From Nocardioides sp. URHA0032 (GTDB lineage: Bacteria > Actinomycetota > Actinomycetes > Propionibacteriales > Nocardioidaceae): 64,000 nt of DNA. A program made the translations under genes and the position numbers. This document shows positions 32,992 through 44,109 of this stretch, piece by piece. Position 1 is the first letter of the stretch. Every line of letters starts with the position of its first letter. The stretch covers positions 124,001 to 188,000 of the forward strand of contig NZ_JIAV01000020.1 of assembly GCF_000620645.1 (NCBI RefSeq). Direction: 5' to 3'. Under the pieces are notes generated by a model that was not told the origin of the DNA, did not search any database, and saw only the letters and a list, made by a program, of their open reading frames with translations.

Positions 32992-33737
32992 CCGACGCCG
33001 CCCAGCTCTCCCGCCGGTCATCCGTTCTGCGGATGGCCGGCGGGGGGATCCACTTCGACGGCGTCAAGGCCGTCGACGGGGTCACCCTCGAGGTTCGCAG
33101 CGGCGAGGTGCTGGGGCTGATCGGCCCGAACGGCTCCGGCAAGACCAGCACGCTCAACCTGCTCAGCGGGATGCTCCGCGCCACGTCCGGGCGGATCCAC
33201 CTCGACGACCACGACCTGACCCGCTCGTCGATGCGGCAGCGGGTGCAGCGGGGCGTCGTACGCACCTTCCAGAGCGGCCGCGTGTTCGGCCGCCTCACGG
33301 TGGCGGAGAACGTCGAGGCGGCCGCCCTCGGAGCGGGGTCTCGCCGCGGTCCCGCTCGGCGGCTGCGCGACGAGATCATCGACGAGCTGAGCCTCGGCGA
33401 GGTGGCCGCCACTCGCGCGGACAGCCTGACCGCCGGTCGGATCCGCACCACGGCCATCGCCCGGGCGCTCGCCGCCCGCCCCCGGTTCCTCCTCCTCGAC
33501 GAGCCGGCCGCCGGGCAGAACGAGGCGGAGGCCGTCGAGCTCATCACCTCCATCCGTGGCTTCGCCCGGCGCCGTGACTGCGGGGTCCTGCTCGTGGAGC
33601 ACGACATGTCCGTGGTGATGGGCACCTGCGACCGGCTGCACGTCCTGGACAGCGGCCGGACCGTGATCGAGGGCGAGCCCGCCACGGTCCGCAAGGATCC
33701 CCGCGTCATCGAGATCTACTTCGGGAAGCGACACTGA
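32988..33737 (+). CDS. ABC transporter ATPase, LivG type with divergent signature motif
   Basis: 249 residues. Walker A GPNGSGKTS, Q-loop in RTFQSGRVF, Walker B FLLLDEPAAG and the H-loop VEHDMSVVM are normal, as is the LivG-specific region. The ABC signature, however, reads SLTAGRIRT where LivG proteins normally have a GQ/GEQ-containing LSGGQ-like loop. Because an ABC dimer needs one good composite site, this one may be catalytically weak and pair with the normal LivF. ATGA overlaps the SBP stop. Confidence 0.88.
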   Translation: MTDAAQLSRRSSVLRMAGGGIHFDGVKAVDGVTLEVRSGEVLGLIGPNGSGKTSTLNLLSGMLRATSGRIHLDDHDLTRSSMRQRVQRGVVRTFQSGRVFGRLTVAENVEAAALGAGSRRGPARRLRDEIIDELSLGEVAATRADSLTAGRIRTTAIARALAARPRFLLLDEPAAGQNEAEAVELITSIRGFARRRDCGVLLVEHDMSVVMGTCDRLHVLDSGRTVIEGEPATVRKDPRVIEIYFGKRH

Positions 33738-33738
33738 C

Positions 33739-34473
33739 ATGGTCCTGCGCATCGATGATGCCTACATCCAGTACGGCGCCTCCGTCATGGCGGTGCAGGG
33801 CTGCTCCCTGCACGTCGCCGAGGGCGAGCTGGTCTCCCTCATCGGCCAGAACGGCGCGGGGAAGAGCACGCTGGTCAAGGCCGTCATGGGCCAGGTCCCG
33901 CTGCACGGCGGCACGATCACGGTCGACAACCGGTCCGTCACGGACCGGACCTTCTCGACGGTGCGCAACCGCATCTCCCACGTCCCCGAGGACCGTGGCA
34001 TCTTCGCCAGCCTGACCGTCGGCGAGAACCTGCGCCTCGGCGGGATCACCCGCAAGGACAAGTCGGCCCTGGCGGCCGACCTCGAGCGAGAGCTCGAGCG
34101 GTTCCCCGTGCTCCGCAAGTACTGGAGCAGGGGAGCGAGCCTGCTCTCCGGCGGTGAGCAGCAGCAGCTCGCCATTGCCCGGGCACTGCTCCTGAAGCCC
34201 CGGCTCCTGCTGCTCGACGAGCCCACCCTCGGGCTGGCGCCGATCATCGTCGACCTGATCTTCGACGTCGTGGTTCAGCTGCGCCAGGAAGGCATGACGA
34301 TCCTGCTCGTCGAGCAGAACGCCGTGCGCTCCCTGGAGGTCTCGGACCGTTCGTACGTGCTCCAGGCTCCCGGGAAGGTGCTGGGCAGCGGCTCGGCAGC
34401 CGAGCTCGGGAAGCTTCCCGCCGTGGTCGAGTACCTCGGCTTCTCTGCTGCCGAAGTGGGTGTCGCCCGATGA
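33739..34473 (+). CDS. ABC transporter ATPase, LivF type
   Basis: 244 residues. Walker A GQNGAGKST, Q-loop region VPEDRGIFASLTVGENL, signature LLSGGEQQQLAIARAL, Walker B LLLLDEPTLGL and H-loop equivalent LVEQNAVRSL (Gln-Asn as usual for LivF). It starts one base after the LivG-type gene and overlaps the permease by four bases. It is the second nucleotide-binding subunit of the importer. Confidence 0.93.
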   Translation: MVLRIDDAYIQYGASVMAVQGCSLHVAEGELVSLIGQNGAGKSTLVKAVMGQVPLHGGTITVDNRSVTDRTFSTVRNRISHVPEDRGIFASLTVGENLRLGGITRKDKSALAADLERELERFPVLRKYWSRGASLLSGGEQQQLAIARALLLKPRLLLLDEPTLGLAPIIVDLIFDVVVQLRQEGMTILLVEQNAVRSLEVSDRSYVLQAPGKVLGSGSAAELGKLPAVVEYLGFSAAEVGVAR

Positions 34474-35345
34474 TTCTCGAGTTCCTGATCTCCGCGGTCG
34501 GCCTCGGTGCGCTCTACGCACTGCTGACCATCGGCGTCGCGCTGCTGTTCGGCGTCCTCGGCCTGATGAACTTCGCGTACGGCGAGATCGTCATGGCCGG
34601 CGCCTTCGCGATGTACCTGTTCCGCGACCAGCCGTGGTTCGTCGCCCTGCTGATGGCGATCGTGTTCGCGGTCGTCGTGGCCCTCCTGAGCGAGCGGCTC
34701 GCCTTCCACCCCTTGCGTAACGCCGACCCGGTCACCCTGATGATCGCGTCGTTCGCGGTCAGCCTGGCCATCCAGAGCCTCGCCCGGATGACGGTGCTGC
34801 CCCGCACGCGTGGCGTGCCGCCCGAGGACTTCCTCTCCCACCGGGTCGACCTCCTCGGCGCCGACGTGAGCGTGCTGGACCTGCTCACCCTGGCCCTGTG
34901 CGGCGCCATGCTGGTCGCGGTGGCGTGGATGATGGGCCGCACCAGCCTGGGCATCCAGCTCCGGGCCGCGGCCGAGGACTTCCAGATGGCCTCGAGCCTG
35001 GGCGTCCGGGCCAACCTCGTCATCCCGAGCGCGTTCGTCACCGTTGGTGTCCTGGCCGCGATCGGCTCGGCCGTGCTGGTGGCGCGGCAGGGCGCCGTCT
35101 CGGCGGACATGGGGCTCCAGCCGATGCTGATCGGCGTCGTCGGCGCCGTGCTGGGCGGCATGAGCAGCCTCAAGGGCGCGGCCCTCGGTGGCTTCCTGCT
35201 GGGCGCGGCGACCGCGCTCCTCGAGTCCCTGTTGCCGACCGACCTCATCGCGTTCCGCGACGCGTTCCTGTTCTCCGCCCTGATCGTGGTCCTCGTCGTT
35301 CGGCCCCAGGGCCTCCTCTCCGGTGCGAAGGTGCGTGTCTCGTGA
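34470..35345 (+). CDS. Branched-chain-type ABC permease, LivH-like
   Basis: 291 residues, about eight TM helices. The start FLISAVGLGALYALLTIGVALLFGVLGLMNFAYGEIVMAGAF and the coupling-helix region LGIQLRAAAEDFQMASSLGVRANLV and VVGAVLGGMSSLKGAALGGFLLGAATALLESLL are the LivH landmarks. It overlaps the upstream ATPase and the downstream permease by four bases each, so all subunits are made from one message. Confidence 0.92.
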   Translation: MILEFLISAVGLGALYALLTIGVALLFGVLGLMNFAYGEIVMAGAFAMYLFRDQPWFVALLMAIVFAVVVALLSERLAFHPLRNADPVTLMIASFAVSLAIQSLARMTVLPRTRGVPPEDFLSHRVDLLGADVSVLDLLTLALCGAMLVAVAWMMGRTSLGIQLRAAAEDFQMASSLGVRANLVIPSAFVTVGVLAAIGSAVLVARQGAVSADMGLQPMLIGVVGAVLGGMSSLKGAALGGFLLGAATALLESLLPTDLIAFRDAFLFSALIVVLVVRPQGLLSGAKVRVS

Positions 35346-36445
35346 AGAAGCTCGGTCCCGTCACCCGCACCGTCGAGACGCCCGTGCTGCTCGTCGGGCT
35401 CGTGCTGCTCGCCGTCCTCGTCGGCGTCGGCGGCGACGTCACCATCGCGCGGGTCGCCACCCTGGCGATCGTCTCGGTCGTGTTCGTCACCGGGCTGTCG
35501 ATCTTCTCGGCCAACTCCGGGGTGATGTCCTTCGGGCACGTGGCGTTCATGGCGGTCGGCGCCTACACCACGGCGTACCTCACGATCCCGGTGAACCTGA
35601 AGGCCGCGCTCTTCACGGACCTGCCCGGCTGGCTCTCCTGGCTGGTCGACGTCCACGCCGGCTTCCTGGTCGCCCTCGTCGTGAGCGGCCTGGCGGCCGC
35701 GGCGGTCGGCGTGCTGACCTCGCCGATCGTGGCGCGGCTCAGTGGCCTCCAGTCCGGCATCGCGACCCTCGCCCTGCTGCTCATCGTCTACAACGTCCTG
35801 AACAGCTGGACCGACGTGACGCGTGGGTCGTCGAGCATGATCGGCATCCCGCGCAACACCACCATCTGGCTGGCCTTCGCGGTCGCAGCCGTGTCGATCG
35901 CGGCGGCCTGGGGCTACCGTCGCTCGCGCAGCGGACTGCAGCTCCAGGCCTCACGCGAGGACTACTGGGCGGCGCAGGCGTCCGGGATCGCGGTCGGTCG
36001 GCACCGGGCGCTCTCCTGGATCCTCAGCGCCTTCGTCTGCGGCCTCGCGGGTTCGCTGTACGCCGGCTACCTGACGTCGTTCAACGTCAACGCGTTCTTC
36101 CTCTCCGCGACCTTCGCCTTCATCGTGATGGTGGTGCTCGGCGGCTACCTGTCGCTGAGCGGGGCCGTGATCGGTGCGCTCGCCGTGAGCGCTCTCCAGG
36201 AGGTGCTCCGCCGGCTCCAGGACGGCCAGTTCACGGGAGGCAGCGCGCTGCCCGCCGGGACCGCCGACCTGATCCTCGCGGCGGTGCTCCTGCTCGTCCT
36301 CATCATGGCGCCGCTCGGACTGATGGGGGTCCGAGAGTTGAGCCTGCTCCGACGTCGCCCGGTGTCGGGCGAGCGCCCGGACAGCGGAGTCGAGGTCGTC
36401 AGCGAACCCCTGGACCGGGCGACGCAGGGCGTCGCGCGAGGCTGA
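35342..36445 (+). CDS. Branched-chain-type ABC permease, LivM-like
   Basis: 367 residues from the GTG at 35342 (GTGA overlap). About nine to ten TM helices with the LivM markers IFSANSGVMSFGHVAFMAVGAYTTAYL, LQSGIATLALLLIVYNVLNSW and SGLQLQASREDYWAAQASGIAVGRHRALSW (coupling helix). A ~40-residue cytoplasmic tail follows the last helix. It completes the transporter; gene order SBP-G-F-H-M differs from the common SBP-H-M-G-F used by the second importer in the window. Confidence 0.92.
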   Translation: MKKLGPVTRTVETPVLLVGLVLLAVLVGVGGDVTIARVATLAIVSVVFVTGLSIFSANSGVMSFGHVAFMAVGAYTTAYLTIPVNLKAALFTDLPGWLSWLVDVHAGFLVALVVSGLAAAAVGVLTSPIVARLSGLQSGIATLALLLIVYNVLNSWTDVTRGSSSMIGIPRNTTIWLAFAVAAVSIAAAWGYRRSRSGLQLQASREDYWAAQASGIAVGRHRALSWILSAFVCGLAGSLYAGYLTSFNVNAFFLSATFAFIVMVVLGGYLSLSGAVIGALAVSALQEVLRRLQDGQFTGGSALPAGTADLILAAVLLLVLIMAPLGLMGVRELSLLRRRPVSGERPDSGVEVVSEPLDRATQGVARG

Positions 36446-36511
36446 CTGCTCGCGACCCGTCGGCCTCGTCGGCCGGCGGGTCTTCGCGCGCCGGGAGCGG
36501 CGCGCGGGCCG

Positions 36512-37369
36512 TCACTCGACGGCTTCCTCGACGAGCTCGAGCCGGGCGATGCCGGCGGTGCCCAGGCGCTCGGCGACGCCGGCGACGATGCTCTCGGTGA
36601 CGGCCATCGAGGCCACGAGCGAGTCGAACGGCGACGCCGAGTCGACGCGGGCCGGCAGCACCACCTTCGCGACCTTGGCGATGGGCGAGAGCCAGTTGTC
36701 GGTCATCAGGCAGACGACGGCGCCGCGCGCCGCCATCCGCTCGGCGAAGACCAGGTTCTGGTCGGTGTAGCGGCGGTAGTCGTAGATCACCAGCACGGTC
36801 CCCGGGCCGGCGTCTGCGACCGTCGTACGCCGGTCGATCTCGTCGTCGGCCCCGACCCCGTGGACCCCGGACCTCAGCAGACGCAGGTGGGCGACCAGGT
36901 AGTCCGCCACCGAGCGGCTGAACCGGCCGCCGGTGACTCGGATGTCCCGCGCCGGGTCGCACAGGAGTTTGACGGCCTTCTTGAACTCGGACTCGGGCAG
37001 CTCGGAGTAGGACGCCAGCAGCATCTCGGCGAAGGCTTGGTGGGTCTCGGGGAGGATGCCCAGCGCGGACGGGCCGCCCTTCTCGGGGTACTGCTTCAGG
37101 GGCGAGCCCAGCTCGCCGTTCAGCTCGTGCACGAGGGCGCGCTGGAAGGCCGGGAACCCCGTGAACCCGAGCCGGGTCACGAAGCGGACCACCGTGGGCG
37201 GGCTGACTCCGGAGATCTCCGCGAGGTCGACGACCGTCGTCAGGCCGGCGGTGGGGTACTGCGCCATCAGGGCGCGGGCCACCTTGCGTTCGCCGTTGCT
37301 GAGGTCGTCGAGGGTGGACATGAGCAGCTTGCGCACGGAGGCGTGGCCGCCCGGGATCTCACTCACCAT
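36512..37369 (-). CDS. RpiR-family transcriptional regulator (HTH-SIS)
   Basis: 285 residues. N-terminal HTH_6 domain (about 15-90: LSNGERKVARALMAQYPTAGLTTVVDLAEISGVSPPTVVRFVTRLGFTGFPAFQRAL) and a C-terminal SIS sugar-isomerase-like domain (DIRVTGGRFSRSVADYLVAHL, GTVLVIYDYRRYTDQNLVFAERMAARGAVVCLMTDN). RpiR proteins sense phosphosugars, but several actinobacterial and rhizobial ones control amino-acid catabolism; it lies inside the rocD/pruA island. Both control regions of the island and its own upstream DNA carry similar AT-rich motifs, so it is the prime candidate regulator. Confidence 0.9.
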   Translation of the reverse strand: MVSEIPGGHASVRKLLMSTLDDLSNGERKVARALMAQYPTAGLTTVVDLAEISGVSPPTVVRFVTRLGFTGFPAFQRALVHELNGELGSPLKQYPEKGGPSALGILPETHQAFAEMLLASYSELPESEFKKAVKLLCDPARDIRVTGGRFSRSVADYLVAHLRLLRSGVHGVGADDEIDRRTTVADAGPGTVLVIYDYRRYTDQNLVFAERMAARGAVVCLMTDNWLSPIAKVAKVVLPARVDSASPFDSLVASMAVTESIVAGVAERLGTAGIARLELVEEAVE

Positions 37370-37397
37370 TAGATTTTACCAAGATTCACTAGGTTGA

Positions 37398-37414
37398 GTA
37401 ACTTTTGTTACAGA
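37398..37414. promoter_or_regulatory. Inverted repeat upstream of rpiR
   Basis: GTAAC-TTTT-GTTAC (37398-37411), perfect 5-bp arms, followed by AGA so that TTACAGA spans 37408-37414. It lies 29 bp upstream of the rpiR ATG in the 64-bp gap after pruA. TTACAGA also occurs at 27601 and 39100. Best explained as an autoregulatory site. Confidence 0.45.
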
Positions 37415-37433
37415 GTCCCCTGGTGGGTTCCTC

Positions 37434-39062
<1,629 letters not shown>

Positions 39063-39091
39063 GGGGGCTCCTGGCATCACGACAGCGGAGA

Positions 39092-39144
39092 AATATCTAT
39101 TACAGACTAGCCTAGTTGACAGATATTGGTACAAATTGTTCTAC
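39092..39144. promoter_or_regulatory. Divergent pruA/rocD control region
   Basis: AATATCT (39092-39098) and AGATATT (39121-39127) form a 7-bp inverted pair around TTACAGA (39100-39106) and the palindrome ACTAG-C-CTAGT (39106-39116). TTGACA (39116-39121) is a consensus -35 for rocD, with TTCTAC or TCTACT 17-18 bases on as weak -10s. The operator-like arm overlaps the -35, as expected for repression. Confidence 0.55.
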
Positions 39145-39200
39145 TAGACGAGATGCCGACGCGCCCGGATGCTCGAGCACGCAGTGAGAGGTGGAGACCC

Positions 39201-40454
39201 GTGACCACGACTGAGAGTGACGTCGCGACGTCGACGTCGGCGCACATCGAGCAGACGGAGCGGTACGCCGCGCACAACTACCACCCGTTGCCCGTGGTCG
39301 TCGCCGAAGGCAGCGGCGCCTGGGTCACCGACGTCGAGGGTCGGCGCTACCTGGACTGCTTGGCGGGCTACTCGGCGCTCAACTTCGGCCACGCCCACCC
39401 GCGCCTCGTGGCCTGCGCCACGGAGCAGCTGCAGCGGCTGACGCTGACCAGTCGGGCGTTCTACAACGACCAGTTCGGCCCGTTCGTCGAGGCCCTCGCG
39501 GGACTCACGGGCAAGCAGATGGTGCTGCCGATGAACTCCGGCGCCGAGGCTGTCGAGACCGCCATCAAGGTGAGTCGCAAGTGGGGCTACCAGGTCAAGG
39601 GTGTGGCTCCCGGCGCTGCCACCATCGTCACGATGCAGGGCAACTTCCATGGCCGCACCACGACGATCGTGAGCTTCTCCGACGACGACGAGGCGACCGC
39701 CGACTACGGACCCTTCACGCCGGGCTTCGTGAGCGTGCCGTACGGCGACCTCGCCGCCGTGGCCGAGGCAATCGACGACACAGTGGTCGCCGTGCTCTTC
39801 GAGCCGGTGCAGGGCGAGGGCGGCGTCGTGATGCCGCCGGCGGGGTTCCTCCGTGGCCTCCGTGACCTCTGCACCGAGCGCGGCGTGCTCATGGTCGCCG
39901 ACGAGATCCAATCCGGCCTCGCTCGCACCGGGCGCACGTTCGCCTGCGATCACGAGGACGTCGTGCCGGACATCTACATCCTCGGCAAGGCACTGGGCGG
40001 TGGCCTCTACCCGGTGTCCGCGATCGCCGCGGACACTGATGTCCTCGGTGTCGTGCAGCCGGGCACCCACGGCTCCACGTTCGGCGGCAACCCGCTGGCC
40101 GCGGCCATCGGGCGCGAGGTAGTCGAGATGCTCGCCACCGGCGAGTTCCAGGCGCGCGCGCGGTCTCTCGGAGAGCGGCTGGAGCGCGGCCTCGCGCCGC
40201 TCGTCGGTGCCGGACTGCTCGCCGTTCGGGTCCGCGGGCTGTGGGCCGGAGTGGATGTCGACCCAGCACTGATGACCGGCCGGGAGGTCTGCGAGGCTCT
40301 GCTCGAGCGGGGCGTGCTGGCGAAGGACGCGCACGGCTCGACGGTCCGCTTCGCGCCCCCCATCGTGGCCAGCGAGGACGACATCGACCTGCTGGTCAAG
40401 GCGCTGCACTCCGTCCTGGACGAGCGCTGCCCCCTCCGAGCCGCCCGGCTCTAG
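39201..40454 (+). CDS. rocD: Ornithine aminotransferase
   Basis: 417 residues from GTG 39201 (GGAG upstream). [53 protein letters not shown] is characteristic of ornithine-oxo-acid transaminase. [68 protein letters not shown] and [15 protein letters not shown] (PLP Lys) complete the active site. It converts ornithine and 2-oxoglutarate to glutamate semialdehyde, the P5CDH substrate. The remainder of the arginine/ornithine pathway is not in the window. Confidence 0.94.
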   Translation: MTTTESDVATSTSAHIEQTERYAAHNYHPLPVVVAEGSGAWVTDVEGRRYLDCLAGYSALNFGHAHPRLVACATEQLQRLTLTSRAFYNDQFGPFVEALAGLTGKQMVLPMNSGAEAVETAIKVSRKWGYQVKGVAPGAATIVTMQGNFHGRTTTIVSFSDDDEATADYGPFTPGFVSVPYGDLAAVAEAIDDTVVAVLFEPVQGEGGVVMPPAGFLRGLRDLCTERGVLMVADEIQSGLARTGRTFACDHEDVVPDIYILGKALGGGLYPVSAIAADTDVLGVVQPGTHGSTFGGNPLAAAIGREVVEMLATGEFQARARSLGERLERGLAPLVGAGLLAVRVRGLWAGVDVDPALMTGREVCEALLERGVLAKDAHGSTVRFAPPIVASEDDIDLLVKALHSVLDERCPLRAARL

Positions 40455-40549
40455 TTCAGGGGAGTCACCGGAGAGATGACGTTGAGTGTCACGCGGTCAT
40501 CGGCGACCGATCGCGGGTGTTTCGTCTGTGCGCCTGGATTCCAGATAAA

Positions 40550-40566
40550 AAACGAACGTTTCGTTT
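40550..40566. promoter_or_regulatory. Palindrome upstream of pntA
   Basis: AAACGAA-CGT-TTCGTTT, perfect 7-bp arms, 34 bp upstream of the pntA GTG. The surrounding AT-rich stretch (GATAAAAAACG) is a likely promoter region. The pattern fits a TetR-type dimer site, but no TetR gene is in the window. Confidence 0.5.
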
Positions 40567-40599
40567 GACTCAGGATTTCGGCGGCCGGATCATCGTCGC

Positions 40600-42183
40600 G
40601 TGATCGACACCACAGGCGGTTCACCCACCGACCTCGACCGGCCCACCGGCGACCCGGACGTCATCGGAGTCCTCAGGGAGGCGAGCCCGGGGGAGACCAG
40701 GGTCGCTGCGACTCCCGCAACCGTGCGGCAGCTGGTCGCCCTGGGCTACGACATCGTCGTGGAGGCCGGGGCTGGCGCGAGATCCGGCTTCGACGACGCT
40801 TCCTACGTGGCGGCGGGCGCCGTCATCGGGGACCCGTTGCGTGCAGGCGTCGTGCTCGGCGTGAACGCGCCCACCGACGAGCAGCTCGAGGGGCTCCGCG
40901 ACGGTGCGACCCTGATCAGCATCCTCGGCCCGGCATCGAACCCCGACGTGGTCGAGGCGCTGTCGCGGCGTCCGATCACCGCACTGGCGATGGACGCGGT
41001 CCCTCGCATCTCCCGCGCCCAGTCGCTCGACGTCCTCTCGTCGATGGCCAACGTGGCCGGCTACCGCGCCGTGGTCGAGGCCGCCCACGTCTTCGGACGC
41101 TTCTTCACCGGCCAGGTCACCGCCGCGGGGAAGATGCCGCCGGCCAACGTCCTGGTCGTGGGCGCCGGCGTCGCCGGCCTGTCCGCCATCGGTGTGGCCG
41201 GAAGCCTCGGTGCCGTGGTCAAGGCGACCGACCCGCGGCCCGAGGTCGCCGACCAGGTCCGTTCGCTGGGCGGCGAGTACCTGCCGGTCGAGTCCGCGGA
41301 CGTGGAGGTGTCGGCGACCGGCTACGCCCGAGAGATGTCCGATGACTACGGCTCCCGCGCCGCGGCGCTCTATGCAGCCACGGTCCCTGGCATGGACGTC
41401 GTCATCACCACCGCACTCATCCCCGGCCGGTCCGCGCCGGTGCTGGTCACCGCGGAGGTCGTCGCCGCCATGAGGCCGGGCAGTGTCATCGTCGACATGG
41501 CTGCGGCCAACGGAGGCAACGTGGAAGGCACCGTCCCCGGCGCCGCGATCGTCACCGCCAACGGCGTCACGATCATCGGTTACACCGACCTCGCCGGCCG
41601 ACTGCCGGCGCAGGCCTCGCAGCTCTACGGCACCAACGTGGTGAACCTGATGAAGCTGTTGACGCCGGAGAAGGACGGTCGGCTGGTCCTCGACCTCGAG
41701 GACGCCGTCCAGCGAGCGATGACGGTCGTGCGGCACGGCGAGCCGACCTGGCCACCACCGCCGGTACACGTCTCGGCAGCTCCCGCGGAGCCCCCCGCCG
41801 CCGATCCGGCGGTCGCCCCACCGTCGAGTGCGAGACGCAGTACGGCGGACCGCCTCGGCGGGACTCTGGCGCTCGGCTTCGCCCTCCTCCTCCTTGCGGC
41901 GCTCGCGCCCCCGACGCTGCTGCCGCACTTGACCGTCTTCGCCCTGGCGATCGTCATCGGGTTCTACGTCATCGGCCACGTGCACCACGCGCTGCACACC
42001 CCACTGATGTCGGTGACGAACGCGATCAGCGGCATCATCGTCGTCGGCGCCCTGCTCAACCTGGCCAACGACGAGCCGGCGGTGATCGTGCTCGCTGCCG
42101 CGGCGACGCTGCTGGCCTCCATCAACATCTTCGGTGGCTTCGCGGTGACGCGACGCATGCTCGCCATGTTCTCGAGGAGCTGA
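40600..42183 (+). CDS. pntA: NAD(P) transhydrogenase alpha subunit (PntAA-PntAB fusion)
   Basis: 527 residues. N-terminal NAD(H)-binding domain I ([87 protein letters not shown]) up to about 380, a Pro/Ala linker (about 385-420), then the C-terminal membrane part with three to four helices ([62 protein letters not shown]). Many actinobacteria encode these as two genes; here they are fused as in E. coli. With PntB it uses the proton gradient to make NADPH from NADH. Confidence 0.94.
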   Translation: MIDTTGGSPTDLDRPTGDPDVIGVLREASPGETRVAATPATVRQLVALGYDIVVEAGAGARSGFDDASYVAAGAVIGDPLRAGVVLGVNAPTDEQLEGLRDGATLISILGPASNPDVVEALSRRPITALAMDAVPRISRAQSLDVLSSMANVAGYRAVVEAAHVFGRFFTGQVTAAGKMPPANVLVVGAGVAGLSAIGVAGSLGAVVKATDPRPEVADQVRSLGGEYLPVESADVEVSATGYAREMSDDYGSRAAALYAATVPGMDVVITTALIPGRSAPVLVTAEVVAAMRPGSVIVDMAAANGGNVEGTVPGAAIVTANGVTIIGYTDLAGRLPAQASQLYGTNVVNLMKLLTPEKDGRLVLDLEDAVQRAMTVVRHGEPTWPPPPVHVSAAPAEPPAADPAVAPPSSARRSTADRLGGTLALGFALLLLAALAPPTLLPHLTVFALAIVIGFYVIGHVHHALHTPLMSVTNAISGIIVVGALLNLANDEPAVIVLAAAATLLASINIFGGFAVTRRMLAMFSRS

Positions 42184-42185
42184 CC

Positions 42186-43604
42186 ATGACCATCGAGACT
42201 GCGAGCCAGGCGGCGTACCTGGTGGCCGCCCTCTTGTTCATCCTCGCCCTCGGGGGACTCTCCAGGCACGAGACCGCCGCCGTCGGCAACCAGCTCGGCA
42301 TCGCCGGCATGGCGCTCGCGCTCGCCACGACGACTGCCGTGACGGTCCACGACAACGTCCCGGTCACGAACCTCGTCGTGCTCGTCGTCGCGACGGCGCT
42401 CGGCGGGGGCATCGGCCTGCGGCGGGCCCGGGTGGTCGAGATGACCGGCATGCCCGAGCTCATCGCGCTGCTCCACTCGTTCGTGGGCCTGGCTGCCGTG
42501 CTGGTCGGATGGAACGGCTACCTGCTCGTCGAGCACGCCGCCCACGGGGCAGAAGCGCTGGACCTGCAGTCCCAGGACATGCTCGGCATCCACCATGCCG
42601 AGGTCGTCATCGGGGTGTTCATCGGCGCGGTCACCTTCACGGGGTCGATCGTCGCGAACCTGAAGCTCTCCGCGAGGATCAGGTCGGCCCCGCTGACGCT
42701 GGCGGGCAAGAACCTCCTCAATCTCGGCGCCCTCGCCGCCTTCGTCGGGCTGACGGCGTGGTTCTGCGCCCGCCCGCAATTGTGGGTGCTGGTCGCGGTC
42801 ACGGTCGTCGCGCTGGCCCTGGGCTGGCACCTGGTCGCCTCGATCGGCGGCGGAGACATGCCGGTCGTCGTCTCGATGCTCAACAGCTACTCGGGCTGGG
42901 CCGCCGCGGCGTCTGGCTTCCTGCTCGACAACGACCTGCTGATCATCACCGGTGCCCTGGTCGGCTCCTCGGGCGCGTACCTGTCGTACATCATGTGCAG
43001 GGCGATGAACCGCTCGTTCGTCTCGGTCATCGCCGGTGGCTTCGGCATCGTCGGCGTTCCGGCCGAGGACGGGGACGTCGGCGAGCACCGGGAGATGAGC
43101 GCGGAGCAGGTCGCCGGGCTGCTCTCGGGTGCGTCCTCGGTGATCATCACCCCGGGCTACGGGATGGCGGTCGCCCAGGCCCAGTACGGCGTCGCGGAGC
43201 TGACCCGGAAGCTCCGCGACCGGGGCGTGCAGGTCCGCTTCGGCATCCACCCGGTCGCAGGTCGTCTGCCCGGCCACATGAACGTGCTGCTCGCCGAGGC
43301 GAAGGTGCCCTACGACATCGTGCTCGAGATGGACGAGATCAACGACGACTTCCCGGCCACCGACGTCGTGCTGGTGATCGGCGCCAACGACACGGTCAAC
43401 CCGGCCGCCGCAGAGGACCCCACCAGCCCGATCGCGGGCATGCCCGTGCTCACCGTGTGGGAGGCATCGAACGTCATCGTCTTCAAGCGCTCGATGGCCG
43501 TCGGCTACGCCGGTGTCCAGAACCCCCTGTTCTTCCGGGAGAACAGCTCGATGCTCTTCGGCGACGCCAAGGACCGCGTCGGGGACATCCTCCGAGCCAT
43601 GTGA
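42186..43604 (+). CDS. pntB: NAD(P) transhydrogenase beta subunit
   Basis: 472 residues. About nine TM helices up to residue ~270 (including [17 protein letters not shown] and [25 protein letters not shown], the proton-channel and hinge motifs), then soluble NADP-binding domain [87 protein letters not shown] and [19 protein letters not shown]. It starts two bases after the pntA stop. NADPH from this pump could feed the F420 reductase of the next cluster. Confidence 0.95.
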   Translation: MTIETASQAAYLVAALLFILALGGLSRHETAAVGNQLGIAGMALALATTTAVTVHDNVPVTNLVVLVVATALGGGIGLRRARVVEMTGMPELIALLHSFVGLAAVLVGWNGYLLVEHAAHGAEALDLQSQDMLGIHHAEVVIGVFIGAVTFTGSIVANLKLSARIRSAPLTLAGKNLLNLGALAAFVGLTAWFCARPQLWVLVAVTVVALALGWHLVASIGGGDMPVVVSMLNSYSGWAAAASGFLLDNDLLIITGALVGSSGAYLSYIMCRAMNRSFVSVIAGGFGIVGVPAEDGDVGEHREMSAEQVAGLLSGASSVIITPGYGMAVAQAQYGVAELTRKLRDRGVQVRFGIHPVAGRLPGHMNVLLAEAKVPYDIVLEMDEINDDFPATDVVLVIGANDTVNPAAAEDPTSPIAGMPVLTVWEASNVIVFKRSMAVGYAGVQNPLFFRENSSMLFGDAKDRVGDILRAM

Positions 43605-43649
43605 CCGCACCGACGACCCGTCACGACCAACCGAGCAGAGGAGAAAGAG

Positions 43650-43892
43650 ATGCCCGAACCCTGGTTCGCGACGTCACCCTTCGGGCTGGACCAGGCGCCC
43701 GAGGCGACCGGTCCGATGGACCCGTTGCTGTACCTGGTCCATGCCAAGACGGTCGGCACGTCCCGTTCCGCGTGCGGCCAGGATGCGAGTGGCTGGCAGA
43801 AGCACTGGGCCGCATTCGACACGGTGCCGCACGACCGGGCGTGCCCGGACTGCGCGGCCGCTGCGACCGTCGGCGTCGAGGCGTCCGCCTAG
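43650..43892 (+). CDS. Small hypothetical protein with C-terminal CPDC motif (80 aa)
   Basis: 80 residues: MPEPWFATSPFGLDQAPEATG, DPLLYLVHAKTVGTSRSACG, then DRACPDCAAAATV. Cys residues at ACG and CPDC plus His could bind zinc. A strong GAGGAGAAAGAG ribosome-binding region precedes ATG 43650. I do not recognise a family. Its TAG shares the palindrome CTAG (43889-43892) with the stop of the convergent small gene. It may be the last gene of the pnt operon (45 bp after pntB). Confidence 0.65.
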   Translation: MPEPWFATSPFGLDQAPEATGPMDPLLYLVHAKTVGTSRSACGQDASGWQKHWAAFDTVPHDRACPDCAAAATVGVEASA

Positions 43893-44065
43893 CCGCGAGG
43901 AGGGCGCGGGCGGCCCTGGTCGAACAGGGGCCCGACGTGCGCGGACCGGGCCTGCGCGCGGAGCTCGCCGTACAGGAACGGGGACCGGGCAGCGCCGATG
44001 ACCACCACCCCCCTCCATAGGAGGTGGGCGACGTCGTGCGCCACGAGCTTCAGCAGAGCGGCCAT
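43889..44065 (-). CDS. Small hypothetical protein downstream of WhiB (58 aa)
   Basis: Encodes MAALLKLVAHDVAHLLWRGV, then VVIGAARSPFLYGELRAQAR and a basic, Pro-rich end. An amphipathic N-terminal helix of ~25 residues suggests peripheral membrane binding. AAAGGA lies ten bases before ATG 44065. It follows the WhiB gene by 44 bp on the same strand and is probably in its transcript. No family recognised; moderate confidence because the ORF is short. Confidence 0.5.
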   Translation of the reverse strand: MAALLKLVAHDVAHLLWRGVVVIGAARSPFLYGELRAQARSAHVGPLFDQGRPRPPRG

Positions 44066-44109
44066 GGGGGCCACGTCCTTTCGGTGCGATCCGTGTGATC
44101 GGTGAGACG

